Shown in pieces: positions 36,626-43,771 of a DNA stretch of 48,560 nucleotides. Made by a program: the position numbers and the translations under genes. The notes below the pieces were generated by a model. It saw only the letters and a list, made by a program, of their open reading frames with translations, was not told where the DNA came from and did no database searches. How positions within the stretch are numbered: the first letter of the stretch is position 1; each line of letters opens with the position of its first letter. The DNA is from a virus, in the IMG/VR virus record IMGVR_UViG_3300020418_000011, positions 1 through 48,560 of that record. One strand, given 5' to 3'.

Positions 36626-38029
36626 ATGACAAAGTATAATTACAAAACACAACCTTACGAACATCAACGACAAGCTCTCATTCAGGGAGCTTGTCAAAAT
36701 AACTATGCATACTTTATGGAGATGGGTACTGGTAAAACAAAAGTAAGTATTGATAATGTTGCATACTTACATCAACAAAATAAAATTGATGCTGTTTTAG
36801 TTGTTGCACCGAACTCAGTTTATAGAAATTGGATCAATGAAATTGAAACACATTGTCCTGTAAAAACTAATATTGGTGTTCACAAATTAAGTAAAAGTTT
36901 TGAAGTAAAAGATAATTGTTTAAATTTTTTCTTAATAAATGTTGAAGCGTTTTCGCATGATAGTGGCAGCAAAGCAGTTAAAGATTTTATTGCTTTTAAC
37001 AAATCGAGAATGTGTGCCATTGTTGATGAAGCAACGACAATTAAGAACCGACAAGCCAAACGCACAAAAAGAATAATAGAACTATGCCGACAAATAATTT
37101 ACAAAAGAATTTTAACAGGCTCTCCAATTACGAAATCTCCCTTAGATTTATTTAGCCAATGTGATTTTTTAAGTCCATCATTATTAGGCTATGATAATTA
37201 TTATGTCTTTCGTGCTCGATATTCTGTCATGAAACAAATACAAACAAACGGCAGACATGTTCAAATACCTATATACTATCAAAATTTAGATGAGCTTGAA
37301 AACAAATTAAAAAAATTTTCATATAGGGTGAGAAAAAAAGACTGTTTAGATTTACCTGATAAAATTTACCAAAAAAGATATGTTGATCTTTCGACAGAAC
37401 AAAAAAAGTTTTACAACGATTTAAAACAATATGCTCGAACAATTATAGAAGATAACAGTGTTAGCTATAACAATAAGCTCACTGAAATTATAAAACTGCA
37501 ACAAGTTTGTAATGGTCACATTGTGACAAACTCAGGAGAAAAAAAAATAATAAAAGACTCTAAGTTAGATGAACTCATGAATATTCTTGAAGAGACCGAT
37601 GGTAAAATAATTATTTGGGCAAGATTTGTTTACAACATTGAAAGTATAATAAAAAAGATAAAAGAGACCTATGGTTCTAATTCTGTTGTAGCTATCTACG
37701 GAAGTGTGTCAGTTGATCAAAGAACTGAAAATGTAAAAAAATTTCAAGAGGATGATAAGGTTAGATTTTTTGTAGGTAATCCTGTTACTGGTGGTTATGG
37801 TTTGAATTTAACAAAAGCAAATACAGTAATTTATTACAATAATACTTTTGACTTAGAAGTAAGAGTTCAATCCGAGGACAGAGCTCACAGACTTGGTCAA
37901 AAGAAAAGTGTGACTTATATAGATATTATTGCAAGAGGAACAATTGATGAGTTTGTTATTAAAGCTTTAAATAATAAATTAAGAATAAGTGCGGACACTT
38001 TAGGTGAAGAGGTTATGAAATTTCTTTAG
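36626..38029 (+). CDS. SNF2-family DNA helicase/translocase
   Basis: 467 residues from ATG at 36626, one base after the previous stop; a longer open frame upstream is in the wrong frame for the preceding gene. Walker A MEMGTGKT (31-38), Walker B CAIVDEATTIKN with Asp144-Glu145-Ala146-Thr147 (DEAT in place of DEAH), motif III ILTGSPITKSPLDLFSQ, and the C-terminal domain with IIIWARFVYNIESIIKKI and VQSEDRAHRLGQKKSVTYID. The last is the SNF2 signature. It probably acts in replication, repair or recombination. It converges with a RecB-like nuclease and overlaps it by 17 bases. Confidence 0.9.
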   Translation: MTKYNYKTQPYEHQRQALIQGACQNNYAYFMEMGTGKTKVSIDNVAYLHQQNKIDAVLVVAPNSVYRNWINEIETHCPVKTNIGVHKLSKSFEVKDNCLNFFLINVEAFSHDSGSKAVKDFIAFNKSRMCAIVDEATTIKNRQAKRTKRIIELCRQIIYKRILTGSPITKSPLDLFSQCDFLSPSLLGYDNYYVFRARYSVMKQIQTNGRHVQIPIYYQNLDELENKLKKFSYRVRKKDCLDLPDKIYQKRYVDLSTEQKKFYNDLKQYARTIIEDNSVSYNNKLTEIIKLQQVCNGHIVTNSGEKKIIKDSKLDELMNILEETDGKIIIWARFVYNIESIIKKIKETYGSNSVVAIYGSVSVDQRTENVKKFQEDDKVRFFVGNPVTGGYGLNLTKANTVIYYNNTFDLEVRVQSEDRAHRLGQKKSVTYIDIIARGTIDEFVIKALNNKLRISADTLGEEVMKFL

Positions 38030-38753
38030 TTCTTTCTCCGAAAGATTGTAGAGCATGAAAGTGCTCTACTTTCTCTAACCATTTTTTTTTTAATATTTCC
38101 AAACGATCTCCTGACAAAATAAATTTTTGAAACACTAAATCTACAGTGCAAACTAATACAACGCCTTGTTCTATTTTTCCATACATTAATTCGTGAGCCA
38201 TGATGTATGCACAGAGTTGATAAAAATAATCTTCAATCCATTCTTCTCTTTTTGGTCTATTTGATTGTTTAAAATCAAGAATAGATGGCTTACCATCATA
38301 CACACCAATCAAATCAGCACTGCCTGCCCATCTGTCTTTATAAGATAAAGTAACTTCTGTTCCCCATACCTGACTAAATTTGTCAAGATTAGAAACGATT
38401 GTATGAGCCATCATTCTCGGCAACACTCCGTCTTTTGATAAGTTTAAATAACCTATACCTTTTAAGTATTGCTCTAAGACATGATGCATTTCTGTCCCTC
38501 GTGTTGAAGCTTGTTTCGTGATCCGTGCAGCTTCTTCATAGCCTACTCTTTCACGCCATTTGTCTAATGACTCTCGTTTTTCTTTGCTTTGAGTTTTAGA
38601 TAATATAGTTGTTACTGAGGGTACTTTCTTTTCGGCAACATTATAAACTCTACCTGAGTCGAGATCACTTCTTGTATAGTCTTCGTAATTATATTTGTTG
38701 ACAATAGAAAAATCGGTAATGGAAAAAGATTTATCTTTTCTTATAAAACGCAT
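38013..38753 (-). CDS. RecB/Cas4-like PD-(D/E)XK exonuclease
   Basis: 246 residues from ATG at 38753; a longer frame to 38795 is less likely because it runs inside the small gene upstream. The nuclease core is textbook: STRGTEMHHVLEQYL (Glu88, His90), GTEVTLSYKDRWAGSADLIG VYDGKPSILDFKQS with Glu123, Asp137, Asp150 and Lys152, and YFYQLCAYIMAH for the QxxxY motif (Gln169, Tyr173). Such phage enzymes degrade host DNA or process ends in recombination. It pairs by position with the converging SNF2 helicase. The start overlaps the 44-residue gene by 23 bases. Confidence 0.86.
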   Translation of the reverse strand: MRFIRKDKSFSITDFSIVNKYNYEDYTRSDLDSGRVYNVAEKKVPSVTTILSKTQSKEKRESLDKWRERVGYEEAARITKQASTRGTEMHHVLEQYLKGIGYLNLSKDGVLPRMMAHTIVSNLDKFSQVWGTEVTLSYKDRWAGSADLIGVYDGKPSILDFKQSNRPKREEWIEDYFYQLCAYIMAHELMYGKIEQGVVLVCTVDLVFQKFILSGDRLEILKKKWLEKVEHFHALQSFGERTKEIS

Positions 38754-38865
38754 AATATTTTCTATAATCTTCAGGTACAAATACAGACACGCCACCTGAT
38801 CTAGTGTAGACTAAATGTCCTTTTTCATTCACTAAAAAAAATTTGTCATTTAAATATTCTGTCAT
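38731..38865 (-). CDS. Small protein of 44 residues
   Basis: Found by hand. ATG at 38865, stop TAA at 38731-38733, 23 bases into the nuclease gene. The product MTEYLNDKFFLVNEKGHLVY TRSGGVSVFVPEDYRKYY plus a short basic end is a coherent small beta-type protein with good codon texture and no low complexity. It follows the 38875-39552 gene by 9 bases. It has no clear ribosome binding site of its own. Function unknown. Confidence 0.6.
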   Translation of the reverse strand: MTEYLNDKFFLVNEKGHLVYTRSGGVSVFVPEDYRKYYAFYKKR

Positions 38866-38874
38866 TTTATTGTA

Positions 38875-39552
38875 TTAAGATTCTTTGTCCTCAGCATATA
38901 AATTATTGAAGGTTGTCTCCCAATCCATATAGCTATCATGTTCCTCAGCACTATGTGTCCATTGACTCGGTATAAAATCAGGTGCACCTTTTCCTGTGAC
39001 CCACATAGCTGGTGAAGTTACTCTTACTCGATTATTAGGTAATGCAACTATGCAGCCTTCCCAAGGACCATTTGTTAATCTTATAACGTGTGATTGTTTA
39101 TGCTGAGCTGCATCATCAGCAATTTCTGATCCTGTGTAGTCCACTGTAAAATAATATTTACCTGTGTAAAATTCACCATCTATTTTACACAGCCACGGAC
39201 TAGAGGACGTTCTGTCAAATTTTATAACTTCAAAATTTCTTGCTGAACAATCCCATGGTTGTGCCAAATGAGTCTGTATAGGGGGAGGGAAGGTATCAAG
39301 AGGCTCATCTGCCACAAGAGCAGTGATAGGCATTCTTGCCCACATTGCTCCACCATGAGGATTTTCAAGTCTATTCTCTTCATCTTCACAGCCAGTGAAT
39401 ATAACTTGAAAGCTTAAACATCTGTCAGGGATACTTGTGATTGCTGTTGCTAAACCATGGATATATTCTCCATGATATTTTCTGTGATTGTGTGTAAATT
39501 CTTTTCTGACCCAAACTTTAAAATAGGGTATGTTACTTATTAAATAAGCCAT
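38875..39552 (-). CDS. Conserved marine-phage protein of unknown function
   Basis: 225 residues. The opening YLISNIPYFKVWVRKEFTHN HRKYHGEYIHGLATAITSIP DRCLSFQVIF and the later PWDCSARNFEVIKFDR and GEFYTGKYYFTVDYTG are a combination that I know as highly conserved among cyanophages and pelagiphages ('VRKEFxxxHExxxGEFxxGxWxxxxSIPGRAxxFExYL'). It is predicted mostly beta with conserved Trp and Cys. It has been seen in both myoviruses and podoviruses, but no activity is known. It precedes the nuclease gene in the same strand series. Confidence 0.7.
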   Translation of the reverse strand: MAYLISNIPYFKVWVRKEFTHNHRKYHGEYIHGLATAITSIPDRCLSFQVIFTGCEDEENRLENPHGGAMWARMPITALVADEPLDTFPPPIQTHLAQPWDCSARNFEVIKFDRTSSSPWLCKIDGEFYTGKYYFTVDYTGSEIADDAAQHKQSHVIRLTNGPWEGCIVALPNNRVRVTSPAMWVTGKGAPDFIPSQWTHSAEEHDSYMDWETTFNNLYAEDKES

Positions 39553-39589
39553 ACCCTATAATAAATATTAAATCATACTAAGCAAGAAA

Positions 39590-39928
39590 TTATTTTTTTT
39601 TGGTGGTATAACCTAGTTGGTTGGCTAGTTTTTTAAAATTGGCAATTGACATATTTGGCATACCTCTTTTTGGTTTGTTCATAGCTTTATACTCTTTCTC
39701 AGAAATTGTACCAGAACCCTTTTGTCTAAAACCTCCTCCAGATGCTCTCATCATTTTAGCTCCACCTTTAGCATAGCCTTTAGATTTCATCATTCGACCA
39801 CCCATGGCTTTCATCATTTTAGCTCCACCTTTGGCGTAACCTTTTGACTTCATCATTTTACCGCCTCTGGCTTTCATCATTTTAGCTCCACCTTTGGCGT
39901 AACCTTTAGATTTCATTTTCTTTTTCAT
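39590..39928 (-). CDS. Lys/Gly-rich tandem-repeat protein
   Basis: 112 residues. The N-terminal two thirds contain three tandem copies of a 21-residue unit with KSKGYAKGGAKMM, then a variable A-x-GG-[KR]-MM joint. The C-terminus (GTISEKEYKAMNKPKRGMPN MSIANFKKLANQLGYTTKKK) is a short different domain with SIANFKKLANQLGY. With about 30% Lys it could coat or compact DNA or bind a membrane surface. It follows a strong AAGGAGATACTATG site and lies next to a membrane protein and internal virion proteins. Function unknown. Confidence 0.62.
   Translation of the reverse strand: MKKKMKSKGYAKGGAKMMKARGGKMMKSKGYAKGGAKMMKAMGGRMMKSKGYAKGGAKMMRASGGGFRQKGSGTISEKEYKAMNKPKRGMPNMSIANFKKLANQLGYTTKKK
39749..39917. 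repeat. 63-bp tandem repeats inside the Lys/Gly-rich gene
   Basis: Three units start at 39749, 39812 and 39875 with a 63-bp period; each begins CATCATTTTAGCTCCACCTTT on the plus strand except for the final base or two, and the third is partial. The third-position changes are synonymous or near-synonymous, so the protein repeat is maintained by selection and not by very recent duplication alone. Confidence 0.85.
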
Positions 39929-40051
39929 AGTATCTCCTTATAAGAATTAAATAGTTAACTGTCATCATTTTAATCAATTTTTACAAGGTAGTAAACCATT
40001 AGGACATCAAAAAGTTTTCGTGTACGACTCTTAAAATCAATCTTTTTTTGC

Positions 40052-40495
40052 CTAGTTTTTAAACAGACTTGTGTTCAACAGCAAAAGAGTCAATACTCCA
40101 ATAACTGATATGGCGAGTGCCGAATAAGCACAAAACATTAAAAATTCTTCTCTTTCTTTTTTCTTTTTTGCAATCGCTGCTATTCTTTTTTTCTTAATAT
40201 CTGTTCGTATTGCTACAAACTCACTCCATGCGTTAGGAGCACCATACAACATAAACATTTCTCTGAGTTGATTTTCCATGTCATGGACTTGTTTTAATTT
40301 GAAGTATGTATCAAGAGCTTCTTCATTTGAAGAAGTAAACCATTTTGATTTTTCTTTTTTATGCTCCTCCTCCACAATACTCATTTGTTTGACAAACTTA
40401 ACTATTTGTCCAGATAAACTGTGAAGTTCTTTACCTATCGAAACACCTTGTTTAATTGCTCCAAAGGCAGCCGTTGCTATTGTTAATGGATCCAT
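40052..40495 (-). CDS. Probable internal virion/membrane-anchored protein
   Basis: 147 residues. MDPLTIATAAFGAIKQGVSI GKELHSLSGQIVKFVKQ opens a helical protein, with EALDTYFKLKQVHDMENQLR EMFMLYGAPNAWSEFVAIRT D in the middle and one C-terminal membrane span (AYSALAISVIGVLTLLLLN). The block 'MDPLTIAxAA...GKELxSL ... YFxxKQxxxMENQLREMxxxx' is conserved in marine phage structural regions. It may be an internal core protein delivered with DNA or a holin-like accessory. It sits between the repeat protein and the 1012-residue virion protein. Confidence 0.6.
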   Translation of the reverse strand: MDPLTIATAAFGAIKQGVSIGKELHSLSGQIVKFVKQMSIVEEEHKKEKSKWFTSSNEEALDTYFKLKQVHDMENQLREMFMLYGAPNAWSEFVAIRTDIKKKRIAAIAKKKKEREEFLMFCAYSALAISVIGVLTLLLLNTSLFKN

Positions 40496-40502
40496 AATAG
40501 TT

Positions 40503-43500
40503 TTATATTATCCTATAATGATCGTAATTACTACTCTCTACGAAACCACCAAAGGCTTTTTGTTCTATTTTTTTAATTGGTTTTTCAGTTTTGACTTCTA
40601 CTGAAACTGAACCATCATCAGTTAGATTTCTGTTTCTGAACCCTGAGTTGATTTCTTCGTTGAGTTCAAATCCATATTCATCTCGGAATTTTGCATCGAC
40701 ATCATCGATTCTTGGTTGTAGTTCTTCGATGATATCGTATACTTTCCTGTATAAATCGGACTGTCCTTCTTTGCGTAACCTTTGTAAATAACCTTGCCCA
40801 TTTTTATCTTTCTTCCAATTGTTTTCTAAATAGCCATTTTGACTACTAAAATATTCTACTTTAACATCGGTTGATTTGTCAAGTTTTTTTGCAAAGTTTT
40901 CAGTAGCTTGATTTATTAACCCTTGAAACTCTTTGTTATCAAACTCATCATTAAAATTTATAATTCTTACACCTTCAGGAGTGCTGATTGGATTATACTC
41001 TTTGTTGCCTGTGATTTTTGATATTTCCTTTGCGTAATTATCTATTTCTTCAATTGAAAAAGGTCTACCAATATTTAATTCAATACCATTAGAGTCTTTT
41101 TTTGTAGCACTATAAAAAGGTCTGTGCCAACCAACTGATTCTTGTTTCATTAAAATACCTCTTGCAACTGCGTAAGCCTCAATTAAATCTTCTTGTGATT
41201 TTTCAATTTTATTTATTTTACCTGTTTTATATCCTTTGACTGCAACCATCTCAGTTTGTGTGCCTGGATTAACAATACCTTGATAGTAACCTGGTGCTTC
41301 AAAATCACCAGGTGACACCAAACCTAATTTTTGTGCAATTATATCTCTCCCATTATCATCAAGAAAAACTTTTGACAAATCTGTATGATAAGCTGCTTTT
41401 ATATTGGGAGTAGATTGCTCTAGTCCTTTAAGGTGGTTTGTTGTGTTATGGGGTATTGATTCCCAAGATATTTGTCCTAAATTATTTTTTAAAGCGTCTG
41501 CGTAATCAAATCCAGCTTTTTGTAATTCTGCTTCTGTAGGTGTGTAGTCAAAAGATTCTTTAAACCAAAGTTTCATATGCTCAGGTTTATTTTTGTAAAC
41601 TACTTCTTGTTTACCTTTTGCATCAGTTTTATATTCAATGAAACCTTTTTTTAAAGATTTTTTCATTGTTCTTTTTTTTACTAAAGGGTTTTCCTGTCTC
41701 GCTTTTGCATTAACCCACACTGCAGCCTGAGTTTGATGAGGTTTCCACCCTAATTCATCAGAAATTTTTTGAATTTCATTTGTTATAAATTTATATTGTT
41801 GAGGTGCAGGTCCTCCATCTTTGTCAAAACCAAAAGCTCTTACCATCCAAATATCTCCTGTAACAGGTCCTGCTCTTTCAGGGTCAATGTGAATCATTAG
41901 ATTATTATAAAAATCATCTGTTTTTCTACCTTCCCATTTTTTTCCATCAAATAAATCTTGCAGTTTTTTTGACATCGCTTGTGGAAATCTACCAGTTTTA
42001 ATAGGCTGTCCTGCTTTATGTTGTGCGTAAGCTTGTAAAGCGTAATCAAAATTTGTTTTTACAGGTGTTTGAGGTGATGTTATTGCAATTGCCTGAACAA
42101 TTTTATCTGCTTCAGCTACATCTCCTCCCACTGCATCAAGAATTTCTTTACCACTACTCTCATACCAATAACGACCTTTTGCTCCCTCAATTGCTAAACC
42201 TTTTATCTTTCTTCTTAAAGATGCAAGTTTTTGTGGTGAGTTAACACCTTGAGGTGCTCCAATATATTGACCTGTTGTTCCTATCCTTGTTCTCTCTTTT
42301 ACTTTTCTTGCACCTTGTTCCGTGGGCAGTGAAGCTATGCCTTTTTCTTTTTCATATCTAGCTTGTTCTTTAGCTTGCATTTTCTTACCTGCAAAATTAA
42401 ATTCATCATACAACTTTTGGTGTTGTACTAAGTCTGCCTCAGTTAAGGGGTTTTCATCAATTAGTTTTTGAGGATTTAACGGACCATCAGCTCTATATCC
42501 TGTTGTTAAGTATTTTATATCAACGGCTATTGTTGGTCTGCCACTATCAATTGCTTCTTGAATACGATGATTACCCTCTAACACAAAAGGCTCACCTTTA
42601 TGATTTACAACAATTTGTGGATTGGTATATGGTTTGTATCCTTCTTTAGCGATACTATCTTTTAAATTTTTTAATTTTTTAGAATCTTTACCTGTTGGTG
42701 TTTTAAGCCTTTTTTCTTCTCCTTGATATCCTTTTATTCCTCTTAACTCTTGTGGTTTTAAGACTACATTTGTTGTAAACATAGTAATACCATCAAATGA
42801 TCCAACATTAAATTTATTAGCACTTACACTTTTTTTTGGAAACCCTTTTGCATCAGTTAAAGATTTATGCTTTGCTCTTTCCTCTTGCATAATTTTATCT
42901 GCTTCTGTTTCTTCTAATTTATAATCAGAATATCTAACATCGTTCATTTCCCTGCCTCTAACAACATAATCGCCTTTCATATCACTTAAACCAACTGTGG
43001 CTGATAGTCCTCTTTGTTTTTGTTTGTTTATTTTATCTCCAATTTCTTGTAAATTTATTTCTTTAGGCATAAATTTTTGAACAAATTTTTTTCCAACACC
43101 TGAAACTGTTTTCGCACCCACTGCAACAGGTAATGCTAATGGTGCAAATGGAGCAGCAGCGAAAGCGACATCACCCGCTCCACCTAAACCTTGCAAAGCA
43201 CCAAATATACCTTGAATCGCTGCTTGTTTGTAATTACCTTCTTGATAAGAGCGTTTTGCTTGTTGTAGATTAACCAACATACTCGGTTCATAACCACCTT
43301 CGACATCAGGAAATACACCTATAACATCACCAACTCCTGTGCCAGGTAATGCTCCTAATGTTAGCTGAGTTGCAAATTTTCCAATACCACCTGTTCCGCC
43401 TTCACCGCCTTTAAGACCTGCTCTTCGTTCTCGTCTTTTTTGAATAGGTGTTTTATTGTTGAGAAGTTCTTCTTTGCTCTGTTGTCTAAGCTGTTGTTCT

Positions 43501-43541
43501 TTTGTAGAACCACCCATAAATGACGCAATACCTTGAACCAT
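40503..43541 (-). CDS. Giant internal virion protein with ParB-like domain
   Basis: 1012 residues. After a basic, Gly-rich start there is a long hydrophobic stretch (about 100-165: GLGGAGDVAFAAAPFAPLAL PVAVGAK). Around 290-350 a ParB/Srx-type nuclease-like segment reads NPQIVVNHKGEPFVLEGNHR IQEAIDSGRPTIAVDIKYL. A distinct helical domain around 450-650 contains AIAITSPQTPVKTNFDYALQ, GPVTGDIWMVRAFGFDKDGG and LGWKPHQTQAAVWVNAKARQ. The end is GGFVESSNYDHYRII. It is probably injected with DNA. The ParB element could process DNA or act against host nucleic acid; its activity is not shown. Confidence 0.68.
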   Translation of the reverse strand: MVQGIASFMGGSTKEQQLRQQSKEELLNNKTPIQKRRERRAGLKGGEGGTGGIGKFATQLTLGALPGTGVGDVIGVFPDVEGGYEPSMLVNLQQAKRSYQEGNYKQAAIQGIFGALQGLGGAGDVAFAAAPFAPLALPVAVGAKTVSGVGKKFVQKFMPKEINLQEIGDKINKQKQRGLSATVGLSDMKGDYVVRGREMNDVRYSDYKLEETEADKIMQEERAKHKSLTDAKGFPKKSVSANKFNVGSFDGITMFTTNVVLKPQELRGIKGYQGEEKRLKTPTGKDSKKLKNLKDSIAKEGYKPYTNPQIVVNHKGEPFVLEGNHRIQEAIDSGRPTIAVDIKYLTTGYRADGPLNPQKLIDENPLTEADLVQHQKLYDEFNFAGKKMQAKEQARYEKEKGIASLPTEQGARKVKERTRIGTTGQYIGAPQGVNSPQKLASLRRKIKGLAIEGAKGRYWYESSGKEILDAVGGDVAEADKIVQAIAITSPQTPVKTNFDYALQAYAQHKAGQPIKTGRFPQAMSKKLQDLFDGKKWEGRKTDDFYNNLMIHIDPERAGPVTGDIWMVRAFGFDKDGGPAPQQYKFITNEIQKISDELGWKPHQTQAAVWVNAKARQENPLVKKRTMKKSLKKGFIEYKTDAKGKQEVVYKNKPEHMKLWFKESFDYTPTEAELQKAGFDYADALKNNLGQISWESIPHNTTNHLKGLEQSTPNIKAAYHTDLSKVFLDDNGRDIIAQKLGLVSPGDFEAPGYYQGIVNPGTQTEMVAVKGYKTGKINKIEKSQEDLIEAYAVARGILMKQESVGWHRPFYSATKKDSNGIELNIGRPFSIEEIDNYAKEISKITGNKEYNPISTPEGVRIINFNDEFDNKEFQGLINQATENFAKKLDKSTDVKVEYFSSQNGYLENNWKKDKNGQGYLQRLRKEGQSDLYRKVYDIIEELQPRIDDVDAKFRDEYGFELNEEINSGFRNRNLTDDGSVSVEVKTEKPIKKIEQKAFGGFVESSNYDHYRII

Positions 43542-43543
43542 AA

Positions 43544-43771
43544 TTAACCACCATAGAGAACACTAGCGACTAGAGTTGCTATAATTGTTAGCAAACCTCC
43601 TAATAACCAAAACATAAGTCTGTCTATCTTACCATCGATTTTATCAATATCCTGATGCATGTGATGCAGATGATTGTCTTTAATATTGGTGACTTCTTTC
43701 TTAACTCCCTCTACATGTCCGTACAAAGAAATAATATGTTCTTTCGTTGTTTTAGGATTAGCTTTAGACAT
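43544..43771 (-). CDS. Small coiled-coil membrane protein (XhlA-like)
   Basis: 75 residues. The N-terminal half is a coiled coil (HIISLYGHVEGVKKEVTNIK DNHLHHMHQDIDKIDGKIDR) and the C-terminal half is a membrane span (LMFWLLGGLLTIIATLVASV L). This layout is typical of haemolysin XhlA-type and other holin-associated phage proteins ('KxxxTxxHIxxLYGHVEGIKKEVxxIKxNHL'). It overlaps the large virion gene upstream by 8 bases. It may be a lysis accessory or part of the ejection apparatus; location among internal virion genes favours the latter or a dual role. Confidence 0.6.
   Translation of the reverse strand: MSKANPKTTKEHIISLYGHVEGVKKEVTNIKDNHLHHMHQDIDKIDGKIDRLMFWLLGGLLTIIATLVASVLYGG

Noticed and set aside
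39749-39917. The 63-bp repeats as a CRISPR array
   Set aside because: The units are contiguous without unique spacers and encode protein repeats in frame.
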